Shown: positions 11,072-24,922, numbered from the stretch's first letter. The stretch is DNA of 64,000 nt from Uloborus plumipes (GCA_038373865.1 JAXGGA010000477.1:62001-126000); one strand, 5' to 3'. Notes: generated by a model not told the origin, from the sequence alone. A program made the numbers and translations.

Positions 11072-11228
11072 TAATAATAATAATAATAATAATTATAAAG
11101 ATAAAAATACGAATGCAAATAATAATAATAATAATAATTATAAAGATAAAAATACGAATGCAAATAATAATAATAATAATAATTATAAAGATAAAAATAC
11201 GAATGCAAATAATAATAATAATAATAAA
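11072..11228. repeat. 45-bp minisatellite
   Basis: Just over three tandem copies of a 45-bp unit made of an (AAT)n run plus TTATAAAGATAAAAATACG and AATGCA. Because 45 is divisible by three, the frame stays open and reads as poly-Asn with YKDKNTNA blocks. There is no reason to think it is translated. Confidence 0.9.
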
Positions 11229-14200
11229 GCTTTCACAGTATCAGGAATTTTTTTTTGCATACAGCATACCCTTCTGTTAAACACACAAGCTACCTGAATT
11301 ATCTATAAGAACAAATAATTAATTCCTAGGATTCAGTAAAACTTGCAGCAGTATCTGAATCAGACGTATTTAGGCTTTTTCTTTCTCGGTTACTAGATGC
11401 GAAAATTACAGATCTTATTTTTAAAAAATGTAAAAAGTTTAATTGAAACAAGTAAAAAATGATTTTAGATGCATGCACTTATATGAAATAAATGTAGATT
11501 ATCACTATTAAATATTCAAACTGCTTGCTCTCTTTTTAAATAGAAAAAGTAGAAATAGACAAATTCACCCGCATTAATTACATCACAACCTGTTTTTTTT
11601 TCAAAATTAGCAAAATTTATTTCTCTACCAAAAACTTCAAAAACGTATTTATGCTTCGAAACTAAATTAAAAAAAATCCATCTTTTCTCCCATTAGTTAG
11701 ATTTATTCAATTTTCATAGAAAAAAAATCTTTAATTTTGAACTTTATCAACGCTAAAGAGAATCAGAGATAAGATATTTTTTTAATTCTAAGAGGTATTC
11801 TTTTCAAGACTCTCTAATCCTTTAATTTCTTTTTATTCCCTCTCGCTTTTTCAATAACATAAGTGTATTTTTAGCACGCATCCGAAATATTTCAGCAAAA
11901 CATAACGGAAAACAGAAATGGTTGGTTTAATACTAAGATATTTTTTCAAGAAATGATATCATTTTTATTCAGTATGGGTTTTAATTAATTCTCTTTTCTT
12001 TATTACGTTCTTCCTTCGCTGTGAATAACTTCGGATTTATAGTTTTTATATAGCTTTATGTCACGTTTAATAAATTTTTAAGATTGCGATAGAGTGCATG
12101 TATGATTGGAATATATCTATCTACTAGAATAATTTTCTTAGCTACGTTTAAGTAATAAATATTATTTGCATTATAAAAAACAATGTTGAATTAACATGCG
12201 AAAAAGCTATAGCTTCCTCTTTTAATGTTTTGACGCTTTTCGATAAATCACACATTATGACAGATAAGGGACATTTCGAAGCTAGGATAAGACAGATAAG
12301 GGACAGATCTTTTCGAGGCTAAGAGAACTAGTAATTAAAAATGGTTTGTGTTACCAGTGAGACTTGAATTTATGTTGAAATAAATTTGTGCCGAAAAACA
12401 ATTATTTTCCTCTTTCAATCACCCGAGAAGTTTTGAACATTTTTTTTCAGCAGAAATATCTAAAGCAACAAGTAAAAAACTTTTGCCTTGTGTAACTTTT
12501 TAGTAATATAAGGCAAAAGTTTACAAATTGATATCCTAAGTGTCTTAATTGTTATTCAGATTTAAAGGAAGATTCTTCAGATAGAGTTGTATATGCTCTC
12601 TAACGGAAATTTGACTTGATAGTAAAACTTGATATGATGTGCAGTTTCTTCGATGCGGAAAAGAGAGTGCAAGACTTAGGAAATAGTTTACTTGCAATAA
12701 AAAAGAAAATTATTCAAACATTTACTTTGAAAATAAAAGCAAGTATTAATGCAAACCGTTTCGAAACAAACTTTTAACAACTCAATCAAATTAATTTTTT
12801 AAGCTTAAATCTTTATGAGACAAGTGGTGCTTATTTTTTTTATCTCGTGTATTTTCACGACATGTCGTTGGGGAGTTTACTTTTTGTTGACAAATAAGTT
12901 AACAGCCCCGTTTTACACATATGTATCATTGCAAATGGTAAAAGTTTCAACGCCGCTTTCGTGAAAATTGAGAATATTAAACTCCTAAATTGCATCAGAA
13001 TTCCAGTAACAGCATTAAATTAAATTTCTGTTGCTAGGATGAATCCAATATCGTTTCAATATCGTTACGTATTCATGCACTGGCATAGTTGAAGGTCATA
13101 CTTAGGCAATAAATGAGTTTTTAATCCAGATTTAGTTTTTAATTTTTAGTTTTAATCCTTAAACTTTTTGCAGACATTTTAAGTATGTAAATTGAATTGA
13201 AAGAGAGATTACAAGTTAGACGTAGCACTTGAGTGTCCCCTATGAAACCCGGGAGATTAAATTAAGAAATAAGGATTAAGAATTAAGGATAATTTAAGAA
13301 ATGCTAGTCTGTAACATTCTTTATTTGTCTTTCTTAACAAGCAGGCTTTCAGATATTTTTATCGACGCAATTGGATTTTCAAATGTATGATTATTACAGT
13401 GATTATGTTTAAAAAGTTTAGTAGTTTTTATAAACCGTCGAATTTTTTTTCACGTTTGTTTGCAACAGCTATTTCTGAATTTAACATTTACTGCTATACT
13501 TCAAAAGAGCTTCATCTGGGATAGTTTATGTTACGGGCTTTTCAATTGCACCGAATTCGTAATTACATGAAAAAATTTTCGTGCAAAAAAGTACAATATT
13601 TTTACTCTAAATTTCAAGTGATTTTTTGAGATTTCGACCATTTATGTGAATCTAAATAGTGTGATCATTCCAATAAAATTTGTTCCAATGTTCTAAACAA
13701 GCCCATCTGTTTAATCAGGATTTATACGAGTTTCCAGTTTTCCTCCTTCCGAGCATAATACTAATTTCTTTCTGTTGTATTCACAATAAATTGAAAATGA
13801 TTTTAAGTTAAAAACGGAACACAAGAATGAGATGTCTTGGTAGAAAACTCGGAGCAAACAATAAGAAATATTATTAATTTTTTTTTTGTCGTTAACTAGA
13901 CGAACTGTCCTCTATTTCGCAAATGTGACATCGAATGTTTTTCCCTTGAATGAGTCGAAAACGATATCAAAGTAATTCCAAGGCGTATGAGAAATGGGCA
14001 GATTGTTTTGCTTTAATCGGTATGTTCCCTCGAATATTATTCAGGGGAAACAGACGGACGGACTAATACACAAACCCTGATTCAGACATGAACATGTTTC
14101 TCCTTCCTCTTAAGCCTACTTAAAAAAATCATTTATAGGTATTTTTGAATTAATTATATTCTCCCATTTACTTTGGTTTTAAAATATGTTTTTACACAAA

Positions 14201-15073
14201 ATTATGCCTCCTCTTACGCTTATTTCTTTTCTTTTTTGTGTGGAAATCAGGATTATAAAATTCCTCATACCAGTATGGAGCGGAATTTTTATTGGAAAAA
14301 AAAATGATGTACGTTCATTCTTTCTAAATGTTTGCCTTTGCGAACTGTTCTTATGTTTATCTTTCATTCTTCAGTTTATTCTAAAGAGCTAAAAGAAACA
14401 TAAAATGGTTCTCTTGCATACCCGAACACTTGTGTTAAGGATTGAGCATGCACTATATTGTGTTCTTCAAGTTGCACTTCTCACGCAAATCGCGGAAAAA
14501 AAAATCTGTGCATTGTTGAAAGTGATAAATATTCACATGTTCATTAAAATTTAATACTGATAGCTTAAAAAAAACACTGGTTAATACTTATTTTCTTAAA
14601 AGACTTCGAAAACAGGCAACGGCTTTGAAAAAAAGTAATGTGTAGCTACAGAAATTTCCCAAAAAGTTGAGTGTTGGATTTGTAGATCGAGAAAAATTGT
14701 TCTAGTTACCTCGTCCGGAAACATGAGTTTCAAGACGCTGGCATTTGGAATTTGATATTAATTCAATAATTGCTTTCAAGTTATACTTTGGATTTACTTA
14801 AAAATAGAAAAAAAATCATTAATAAATAAATAAATTAAATTCTTTAAATTCAGTTCAATTGAAAAATTAATAAGAAAAATAAGACTTAATAGGGGTAGCT
14901 ATCCACACTGGGGAGTAGAGGGGGGGGGGAGTGGAGAAAAGTATTGGGACATGAGTTGTGTATAAAATAGACCTTGGATTAAGTCAATGTATGAGAAATA
15001 GCACACTTACGAAAAAGGGGAGGGAGCTAGATCAGAACCTTCTCAAAACAAATTTTAACAACAAGCTCTTTAA
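11229..15073. other. AT-rich intronic DNA
   Basis: A long stretch with no supported gene. Small local structures only: an imperfect hairpin at 12479-12522 (ACTTTTGCCTT paired with AAGGCAAAAGT) and a short duplicated GATAAGGGACA motif at 12264-12305. Confidence 0.5.
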
Positions 15074-15375
15074 CCCTTTATGCCCCACGGGAATCAGAAG
15101 TCCCGGTTATATTAATTTAGTAAAATGAATCCTAAATGGCTGTAATCATGCTGAAGCTTTTAAGTACCACTCCTTGTACTTTGCTGAGAGGCCGACAGAT
15201 GGTACCTGCAATCGGAAACGGTTTTCTTGGGGGCTTTAAGGCGTTAGGGGATTTAGACCCCCAAAATTTAAAACATTTTTTTACTCGATAAATATGCTTT
15301 TTGATGCATTTTCAACTGAAAAAACCAAAAAATTTTCTAAAAAATCATTGATAAACTAATTTGGGACATAAAGGG
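15074..15375. mobile_element. piggyBac-type MITE
   Basis: A 302-bp element flanked by TTAA on both sides (15070-15073 and 15376-15379). Its inverted termini are CCCTTTATGCCCC and GGGACATAAAGGG. The TTAA target and CCCTTT-type ends are the signature of piggyBac superfamily derivatives. It has no coding capacity. Confidence 0.75.
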
Positions 15376-15939
15376 TTAAAGGAGAAAGCGAAAAAAATAA
15401 AAGAGAAAAGCGATGAAACAACTTTCAATTCCGTAATTTAAATAGTTGTCTGCATTTATTTTTATGCAATACATAAGAAATACAATAACATGCTATTCAT
15501 ATGGTTTTAAATACAGGGTCATTTCATAGAAATGTCAAGTAATATTGAGAATTCCCGAAGGACCGAACTTCATGATTTAAAAGTCATAGATAAATATGAA
15601 ATAATCACCGTTAGAAAATAAATGCCTTAACGCACAAGTTCAGCAGATAAACCATCACCACATGCCATCATTTTTGTTCATGAAGTATATAAAAGGCCTT
15701 CATTGTCATAATTATTGGTCATGAGTCTAGACGTCGATAAACCAGCGCTTTCATTAAACGCACGCTTTTTTTTTTTGAAACGATTTAGGAGGTAATTAAG
15801 AATAGTGGGTGTGTTCAGGATGAAAGAATAATTGCATAAGAGCGGTAATACTATTGTACTTGTTAGAAACATGTTAAATATTTTATAGTTGGAAAAGGTT
15901 AAAGAGCATTAGATAAAGGAAACCCTTTTCATGAAACTA

Positions 15940-17442
15940 CACTGCGATGCAAAAGTTTAGACAAAATGCAAATATATGAATAAAAAGAAAACTACTCGGC
16001 AAAATGCTTTCAAATTTCTACTGCAGACAATATGATAACAAATACGTGTCTGGAGTTTTGAAAAAAATAACCGAAAGGAAAATCGGAAATTGCAAATGAC
16101 ATTTTTTCTCATTGCTGCAAAAGTTTAGACAAAAGTCAGATTTTATGCAAATATCCCTTGAAATGTGATTGGTGGAGGTAAGGCGTGACTTTTTTCTTCA
16201 ACTATAAAGTACAGAGAGCGCTCAATGAATAATCAAAATCTTAAAATTTCTGCAGTTCTCGTATAAAGAAGGTGAAAAGTTTGGAAACCGAAATTTGAAA
16301 GTGAACGAACTTCGTTAATTTTTAGACTTTTAAATCGGCCCTAGTATGGCAGTACATTGTCTTTTACTTCGTGGAGAGCAAATTTAGACATACGTATTGA
16401 TCGAAAATGCCAAGAAAAACTACATTTCTTAAGAATGAAGGAGTTAAAAAAACGGCTCGAACTGACATTTTGCCCCTTAATCCTACAAAACTTCAACTTA
16501 AGTCAAAAACAGCAAGTGACAGCATTAGATGAACAAGTGAATCGGGATGCATGAAAAAAACAAAGAATTGCGCTTGAACCTTTTCGGGAATAGCTTCCCA
16601 AATAAACCAAATTTTAATGGGAAAAGCAGCACATGTATCATCGTGACTAAAAAATGAATGTTACTTTCTCTGATGAAAATTATTGAAATTTGGATCGCCT
16701 AGATGGATTATAATTCTATTAGCGTGACTTCAGAAAAGATCCGATGAGCATATGCTGTGCTGCTTTGACTATTGAAATCTGGCTTCTTTGGGACACTGTG
16801 TCTGAAAAGACTCACACACAATTCTTTGTTTTTTTATGCATCCTGATTGAGATGTTCATCTACTTATGCTGTCACATGCTGTTTTTGACCCAAGTTGAAG
16901 TTTTGTAGGATTAAGGGGCTAATCGTCAGTTCAAGCCGTTTTTTAAATTCTTTCATCCTTAAGAAGTATAGTTTTTCTTGTCATTTTTGATCTAAATTTG
17001 CTCTCCACGAAGTAAAAAACAATATACTACCATACTAGGACCGATTTAAAAGACTAAAAATTAACAAAGTGCGTTCACTTTCAAATTTCGGTTTTCAAAC
17101 TTTTTCATCTCCTTTACATGAGAACTACAGTGATTTTAATATTTTGATTATTCATTGAGCGCTCTCTGCACTTAATAGTTGAAGAAAAAAGTCACGCTTT
17201 ATCTCCACCAATCACAGTTCAAGGGATATTTGTGTAAAATCGGACTTTTGTCTAAACTTTTGCGGCAACGAAAAAAAATCTTTTGCAATTTCCGATTTTC
17301 CTTTCGGTTATTTTTTTCAAAACTCCAGACACGTATTTGGGACCATATTGTCCAACTTCAGTAGAAATTTGACAGAATTTCGCCGAGTAGTTTTCCTTTT
17401 AATCATATATTTGCATTTTGTCTAAACTGTTGCATCGCAGTG
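15940..17442. mobile_element. Foldback derivative of a Tc1-like transposon
   Basis: TA target bases (15938-15939 and 17443-17444) flank perfect ends CACTGCGATGCAAAAG and its complement. The two arms, about 15940-16568 and 16817-17442, are long inverted copies of the same 5' half of the element. A loop of about 250 bp holds a relic of the DDE domain. A partial copy lies at 39603-40215. It sits in Shaw intron 1 and would form a very long hairpin if transcribed. Confidence 0.85.
16409..16775 (+). pseudogene. Tc1-like transposase relic
   Basis: Frames read MPRKTTFLKNEGVKKTART at the N-terminal side (from 16409). A later stretch reads VTFSDEN, then a stop where a Trp would be expected, then NLDRLDG (about 16660-16705), matching the first catalytic Asp region of Tc1/mariner transposases. 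Several stops and no second half: the sequence after the loop is an inverted copy of the 5' portion, so the gene was lost in making the foldback. Confidence 0.6.
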
Positions 17443-17731
17443 TAATCTGCGTTTTCTGATTGATCCACAGAATAATAATACTTTTGCTTTAAAGTTCATT
17501 AAATCGTCAGAAAAAAACCATTGAACATTTATGTGCTTAGATTGTTTTAAATTTTTGAATATCTGAGGCATACTGCGTTTCTACCCTTTTTGGACTTATT
17601 TTTAAACTTTTTGTATGATTGCTTGTTAAAAACGCATAACTCTTATAAAATTTTATAACTCAGTTTTCGTCTTACGCTCAATAATAGACTTCATGTTTCA
17701 AGGCCTTGGCTAATACTTTTATAATCTAAGT

Positions 17732-18655
17732 AGGGGAATGTGGGGCAAAGTGAAATAGCGGGGCAAAGTGAAATGGCAAACTAATTTAACCGTTTGTATC
17801 ACCACCAATCTAGCAATATTTTCATTAAGCTCCTAGACATATAGCTGATTCCTGTCAAAAAATAAATAGTTATAAAGATCAAATAAAAAAATTCTAGAAG
17901 TCATTTTTAAAATTTGATACCTTTGTCGTATTATCTGTAGTTTTTCAAAAATATTTCTTTTCATTATAAAATGAGGAAAATTTTATAATTATGGTTTTAA
18001 CTATTAATTAAGACGTACTGATATCCGGTACAGTCCTTATTTTATTGATAAAAGGGATTTTTTTATTTTAAATGTTTGATGTAATTTGTCAAGTGCACGC
18101 GGGGCAAAGTGAATGGGGCTAAGTGAAATAGTGCATTTCGTTTACTTATGCATTTATTTACTAAAAAATGTACGTATTTCTTTATTTATCAATTTATTCA
18201 AATTCTTTTCGTCACTAATTCACTTTTTTAATTATTCATTCACTTATTTTGCTATTCGTTCTCCATTTTATTCACTCATTTCTTTTCTCATTTATTAATT
18301 AATTCAATTATTTGTTTATTTATTTATTCTTTTATTTTTTCATTGATTTCCTTTATTCGTTTATGTACGTATTCATTTAATGGAAATTATTGTAAATTGT
18401 CAACTAGAAAATGTTTCAATCCAAAAGAACTGCATTTTTCACTTTGCCCATAATTTTTTGAGCTGAAAATTTTCCAACTTTTTTTGAAGGTGCAAAATAA
18501 CTGCCAAAAACGAAAAACAATATTTCAATGCAAGTTGTTTTGCAAAATACATTATCGTTTCTGTATCTACAGTAATTTTAAGAACAAATTTCCAATTTGT
18601 TAGTTTTCAAATAGGTACGCTAGCTTAACTATTTCACTTTGCCCCACATTTCCCT
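17732..18655. mobile_element. TIR element with repeated GGGGCAAAGTGAAA motif
   Basis: The termini are near-identical inverted repeats: AGGGGAATGTGGGGCAAAGT against AGGGAAATGTGGGGCAAAGT at the right end. The core GGGGCAAAGTGAAA or a variant recurs inside at 17760, 18100 and 18115, and inverted near 18437 and 18630. Between them is AT-rich DNA with TTTATT-type runs. No transposase is visible. Confidence 0.75.
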
Positions 18656-20019
18656 GCATTGTAAAAGTACATATGAAAAATAGTCAATGGCGCTGCTATT
18701 CAGCTACTAAATTTTCTTCCTTTTATTGCATTATTTTCTAACTTTCCTGTTTTCATAACTGGTTTTTATTTGCATTAATTTCATTTTGCTATACATTGCT
18801 TTGTGCAACTTTTAACAAAAATCAATGTTATAGTGAAAGTACTTTCTGTGGTTCATTTTTCGCAAGTGTAATTAATAATCACTGTATTTATTTTTTATAA
18901 AAAATAACAATCCCCAGGTACCATTTGCTCGTTATAAGAGTTTCTTACAATGGAGGAATTTATTTTCAACACATTGCACTGAAAATGGGAGCAATAATTT
19001 GCGAGACATATAATTTGATTGAAAAAAAAAAAAAAACGAATTTCTGTGACTAGTTTATAAAAAAATCAAAAGACTATAAGATGTTCTTTCTCATTTGAAT
19101 TTATTGAAAGAATTTTGCTGAAACAACTTCCATGTGCAATAGTGGGTTTTTACTATACCAAGAGGAGTTGGATAAAAGTCAATTTGGAGAAACAGAAAAA
19201 AAAAATGCTAATTTAGTTTGCATTTAAAGATAAAATAAAAATAGCTATTTATGCCAAGGAATATAACTTAATTATGGTAATTCATTCATTTGTTTTCTTC
19301 TTTTCTGGATCATTGAGAGAAAGCATTATCATTCATAGCATGGCGCGCCAAAACGCAATTTAATATTTGAAAAGTCTCCAAGTATTTTATGAGTATGGAA
19401 ATAAAATTCTATAGAAATAAAAAGTAAACTCGTTAGTTGCGTATTGGCATTAAAGTGCAGAAACGTGATGTGTTTAGCAAAGTTATGTTTAAATGCTTAT
19501 TTTTTTATCTTATAAGGAGCTTCAGGAAACAGTATATGCTTTGGAATGCTTTAAAGTGACTAAATAAATACGTAAAACTTTCTATTGCCACTAATACTGA
19601 GAGAAATAAGAATAATATTGATTTATGCAAATAATTTTGGGGGAACAGCACTGAATATTTATTATTTAAATACAGTTAACGTAGAGTTTTGAAATGCACT
19701 TGCTAAGTACAATAAAAATCGAACTAATGATTTTTTAATGTTTTTTTAGGAATTTTTTATATTTTTACTTTTAGTTATTTACTGAAAAATAATTTTTTGT
19801 ATGTGCGTTTAGATAATGTATAACGTTTAAGTGCAAAGCATCTAATCCAAATTTTCTAACATTTCGGAACCAAAATGCAAGAATTACGTTCAGAGTTAGT
19901 GAAATTTGCAGTTCAGAATACTTTTAACTGTCTTTAATTGTGAAAAAAAATATCATTGTGGTGGAAAGCAAACATAAGAAAAAAACTTGACACACACACA
20001 ATTGCAAAAATATTGCAGA
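18656..20019. other. AT-rich intronic DNA
   Basis: No coding or clear repeat structure was recognised. Confidence 0.45.
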
Positions 20020-20410
20020 CATATCGCACCCTTGCTACAAAAGTGCCACAACTCAAAAACTACGTTTTCCAGGAATTGCAGAAAACTGTTCCCGGGCTGA
20101 CTAGACACATTTTAGTATTTTTGAATTTGTCAATATGAAGACCGATACATCTCAAACAATGATCGTTAGTTACGCACGTTACTCTACGACGGCTGGACGA
20201 CAACTCAAGATGTGGCATTTCGGTGGAAGGGATCCTCTGCATCTTGATAACAACAAAACGCTATAACTTCCCTCTGGCGGCTGATTTTTCATTGCAGCTT
20301 CTGGCTCTTTTGAAGATTGGTAGAGACGTGTAAACTACGTCTAATGACGGTCATAACTAAAAAATTACAATTTTTGAGTTGTGGCACTTTTGTAGCAAGG
20401 GTGCGATATG
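20020..20410. mobile_element. MITE with 40-bp terminal inverted repeats
   Basis: Both ends carry CATATCGCACCCTTGCTACA followed by AAAGTGCCACAACTCAAAAA, inverted at 20371-20410. The interior of about 310 bp has no coding signal. Confidence 0.85.
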
Positions 20411-20572
20411 TTTTGGGGCTACTCGAAATCATTTTTTCGTTCTCAAAGTAAGCGGTAGGTGATAAACGCAAAAAGTTCTGTGTGCTTGAAATATTGGAAA
20501 ACTTACTGCTTTAAATGATGATCTTAAAGTGTTATTTTTAACTTAGCTGGGACAAAAAGCTTTGGGTTTGCA

Positions 20573-20804
20573 CACTGCAAAAGAAAAAAAAGAAAAGAAA
20601 AAAAAAGAAAAAAAAAGAAAGAGCTAGTGTTTTTACAGTATAATACTGGCAGCAGAGGTTCCAGTTCAAAACTGTAAAAGCCCAATAACAAACTGTAAAA
20701 CTAGCTATTTTACAGTTTAGTAGTGTAAAATTAGCAATTTAACAGTTTATTACTGTAAAATTAGCTGTATTATACTGTAAAAACAACATCTATTTTTTAC
20801 AGTG
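20573..20804. mobile_element. CTGTAAAA-type MITE, copy 1
   Basis: Bounded by CACTGCAAAA and TTTTTTACAGTG. The interior is tandem short palindromic units built from CTGTAAAA and TTTTACAG with phrases such as TAGCTATTTTACAGTTTAG. It includes a purine-rich (AAAAAG)n insertion at the left. Related copies lie at 23047, 52262, 60828 and 61832. Confidence 0.75.
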
Positions 20805-23046
20805 CAGGTTTAATGTTTTCTTCTGTAAGTAGCTTTTAAATGAATGAACTGACATTTTTTTGTTCGAACGGCTCCTGAATCGAGGATCAAGGGTGTTATC
20901 AGTTAGGTTCAATCTTTGTAAGACTTAAATTAGCTGAGGCATTGGTTATATATCTAATTAATTGCTATTCTTACGCTAATAAAGATTTACTCGCTCACTT
21001 AAAATATTGGCACCAAAAGAAAGAATGCATTTTGTTGCATATGATGGAGTTCGTTCATAGCTTACATGTTATATCGAACTGGAGTAAAAGCATTTTTAGT
21101 AAATTTCGAAAATAATTTTAAGCCACTTTAGGCAACGATTTCATTGTTGGCAGACGAAGAGAAAAAACTATGATTTAAAATTTTTATCTGCTGCCATTTT
21201 CTATTTCTTAACAGTATATGTAATTCATTTTAATGTGTAAGAAAATAATTTTCAATTTATCTTCTTAATTCTGCAATTCTGCTTTTGAGACTTACAAAAT
21301 TCAGTCGCCGGGTTTAAAATTTCTTTTTTCGTGTTTTCCCATAATGTCTAGACATTTTTTGAATTTGTTAAAAATTTACATTTCTTATGGTCAGCGTGGT
21401 TGATCCTAATATGAGATGAAGCCGCGAGTTTAATAATTTAATTTTTAGTCATTCATGTCTGAATTTAATATTAGTTCTTGCTCACCTCATTTATTATCAT
21501 TAACTAATCAAATAATTATTGAATAAGAACGCTACATACCCCAGCTTATATGTCCGAAGGGACATTCACGGAAATATAAGTAATTTTTTTTTCTTTAAAC
21601 TGAATTGTGCATTAAAGAATATAAAGTAATAACTTCCAAAGGGTTTGAGTGCTTAAGATTTTATCCGTTCGAAAGTAAGAGATATTTAACATAAATTTTT
21701 AAAATGTCACTTTTTGGGAAATAAACAAAAATCAAGAAAGTATGCCTTTCAGAAGCTTCTCAAAGTGAGGCTTAGAATACTTTAATCTATATTTGCCTTC
21801 TTATCTACTCCTTTCAGACTGCCCTTTTACAGTTATTTATGCTGAACTGAAATTGGGTAGAAAAAGAGAGCAATCTTTTAAACTTCACTTTTTTGTCACG
21901 TATGTTTGGAACATTAGCCTGATGTAAATCGATGAAATGGACAATTTTGTTTTATCTAAACTTATGTCTGAAAGCCTGAAAGTTTTCTCAAAATTTCACC
22001 GAGATTGTTGGCATTTTTTTCGGTTACTTTTCTGCTTACCACATTATTTCATACAGCATTCAGTAACACAGTAAAAGTTTTTCTTTATTTCTGTCAAATG
22101 TACGAAAAATTTAGAATTGTCATACATTTTGTAACCTTGGCATTGACTCTTTTTCAAATCTCACATATATTTTAATCGTCTTACTACGAAAGAAAAATAT
22201 ATATATATTTGCTTTTTTTCTGCATTTATGTTTTGAAAAATGAAATAGAAAATAGTTACTCTTTTGGTGTGATAAAGGTACACAATTTCAACAAACAAAT
22301 ATGACACAAAAGTAATAAAATAAACTTAAACAAAAAAGACCTTATATGTTGCTCCTCAAAACAACATTACATTATTATTATTATTTCAAGATTTTAATAA
22401 TTACTCTTTGATAGTTTGATATGCTTGTACTGATGCAGATTGCTCTGTTTATCTTTGGAATATCTCTGGTGTGTTTCTCGATCGGAACTATTGTAAAGGT
22501 AAATAAAGAAAATATTTATAATCTTAAAGATAGTGCGTAAAATTTTTTTAGGTGCGTTAGGAGTGATAATTTTAGAAATGCTCAATCCTAACGCACGTAC
22601 ATGAAAAGAAGCACCACTTTACCTCTTTTGTATGAATTGATCATGCATGCATAAACATATTTGTGTGTGTTTGTGTGTGTAGAGAGTTACTTTTGAAATA
22701 TAAATGTAGAAATAAAATTTTAATGGTACTGCCATAAAGTGGTTAAACTACAAAGAGAAGTCAAAGATAAATTTACCTAATTACTAAAGAGTTGCATTCA
22801 TCAAAGTAGCTGTAGAGTCACTGAATCAATGTCTTTGATGTAATTTATTTGAATGCGCTTTCGTTTTGATTATGTTAAGAAATGTAGATCGGGTCAGGCA
22901 GGGTGAAAGGACAGAATTTCCATATTTCATATTCTTCTTTTTTTCTGAATGAACTGAGAGATGAAATTTTGTTCATTGTGGCACTCTTGAGTACACTCTT
23001 TGAGACTAATTGTGTATGAAAACTTTGATTTTATGACTGGTTGATA
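20805..23046. other. AT-rich intronic DNA
   Basis: No gene or bounded element was recognised. There is a short (TA)n near 22198-22208 and a GTGTGTTT run near 22660-22680. Confidence 0.45.
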
Positions 23047-23195
23047 CATTGTAAAAAATTAATGCTGCTTTTACAGTATAATGCAGCTAATGTAAAGGAG
23101 TAAGCTGTATACTGTAAAATTGCTAATTTTGCAGTACTAAACTGTAAAATAGCAATTTTGCAGTGATAAACTGTAAAATTGCTAATTTATATAAA
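23047..23195. mobile_element. CTGTAAAA-type MITE, copy 2 (right end missing)
   Basis: Starts CATTGTAAAAAATTAATGCT and continues with three CTGTAAAATTGC/AATTTTGCAGT palindromic units. It stops at GCTAATTTATATAAAAAA without the usual TTGCAGTG terminus. Confidence 0.65.
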
Positions 23196-24922
23196 AAATT
23201 TGTACAACCTTTAAGTTTTGATTAAAAATGAACTATACAGCTCTTAGTATAGTGACAAAGTCATGTGGTTGAAAACAAAACTTGACGTCACAATCCATGA
23301 AGGAATTTGTAGACTCCCCATGCTCCGAGCTCCAATACTGCTTTTTTTCTGATTGCTCATTGTTGATTTTCGATTGATACTTTGTGCTAAATTTTATCTT
23401 CCACCATTACTTAAAAATTCTTTTCATGTTTTGAAACGGCCCTCATGAATAATGCAAGAACTCAGCACAGCAATGTATTATATCATCAAAGAAAAAAATG
23501 AAAACCTTTCCAAGCTCATTTTCACTTACTCCTTATAATTTTCTCAGAAATATCAATAACTACTTGTCAAAACATGTTTGACAAGTACAAAAAAATAAAA
23601 ACGCAGACGATTGATTAGAAAATATAGCAGTTGAATAATTATATTTCCTGTTCTCTTTACAAGTGATTAATGTTTTTTCTTATCAATATTGCTTTTTGAA
23701 AGCACACGATATTGTTTACCACTCGATTTCTTTCATTCAAGCTGGTTTGGTGATATTTTAAAAAGGATTTTGTTAAAAAAGTTAAATCATTTTCAGCCAA
23801 CACATGCATGGAGATAGCAAATGAAAATAATAAGTTGTGACTTCACCACATAGACTTCCGTTTCTGCTGGAAGTGACATTATAGCAATGTAAAAGATATT
23901 TTAAATATAAATTGCAGTTTAATCGGTGATCTTACATGTAATTTTCCATGATCTTTCATTTTAAAATGATATTGAAAACCATGCATGTTGTCCATTGTTT
24001 GGAAATTAGCGAAACTCATAGAACTCGTCTATATGTTACCTAGTGAATGAAGACATTCACCAACAGTTCAGCTTAAAATTTTACCACGAGTATGGCAATA
24101 GAGTTTGTTTGGATGTACTTTATGTTTTCTTTTTTTCCAGCTGATTGGTTTGTGGCAAGGCAAATGAACGACAGTACTAAATTGCATCATTTCGTTCATT
24201 TACTCAAAGCTCCAATCAATGCATAGCGCCAGTGGTGCACACCTTTCTCTGGTCAGCACCTCATCAAATGATTATCGTGTGCCAATACACATACAATTTC
24301 AAAATGTTTTTTTAAAAAGTAGTTAGCATGGGAGAAAATTTTAGTAGAAAGAGAATTACAAACCAAGAAATGTTGTTATCATCACCTGATGTTTATTTTA
24401 TTGAGCGCATCTATTTTACAGAAACAAACGCTTGAATATTTGGTTAAAAATTTGTGGCACTGCGACAGACCGTGGTATTCGATTTGCAACATTAAACAAA
24501 ACAAGGGCCAAGCTGGTCGCATGTGGCCCACGAGACGTAGGCTGGGCATCTCTGTCTGCACTACGCCCTGACCAGGGAGTATTCACTGAAAGTGCTTAAT
24601 GCATACCGCACTTTGTAAACTTAACAATGTATTACCACTATTCAAAATGCCTAATATTGCTGATAGTATTTTCGTGAAGAGAACTTTGTGTAGTTATAAG
24701 TTTCAATTATCTTACGTTTTTGTGTCACTATATGTTGTAATTGTTTTATGCTTCGTGTAACTATTTGTTGTAATCGTCTTATGTTTTTGCGAAAATTAGA
24801 TGTTGTAATTGCTGTAATTGTTCAATAAAAAGCCTGGAGGGTGCAGAATTAGGTTAAGTCACAATAAGGACAGGTACTGTGGCCCCTCAAGGAGTGAAGT
24901 GAAGCCTCAACCAAAGTCTCAC
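23196..24922. other. AT-rich intronic DNA next to exon 1
   Basis: No coding signal. A perfect TGACGTCA palindrome lies at 23283-23290. Near 24700-24810 a phrase meaning roughly TGTTGTAATTGTTTTATG is repeated about three times. Confidence 0.45.

Larger units (their letters stand above)
10483..24922 (-). other. Shaw intron 1 (about 14.4 kb)
   Basis: Phase 0 intron between CAACCAG/GTGAGA (24923/24922) and GATTGCAG (10490-10483). It splits the T1 zinc-binding motif between exons. It is AT-rich and carries the minisatellite, MITEs and foldback elements listed separately. I found no extra channel-like exon in it. Confidence 0.92.

Noticed and set aside
11064..11297. Poly-Asn repeat protein
   Set aside because: It is a 45-bp minisatellite whose unit length preserves the frame. 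No flanking conserved sequence or splice signals.
22600..22690. CRISPR-like or tandem GTGTGTTT repeats
   Set aside because: A short simple-sequence run in a eukaryotic setting, without spacers or regular repeats.
23240..23880. Possible inverted pair around GTCATGTGGTTG and CTTCACCACATAGAC
   Set aside because: Only a few short blocks match and the spacing differs. Too weak to call an element.
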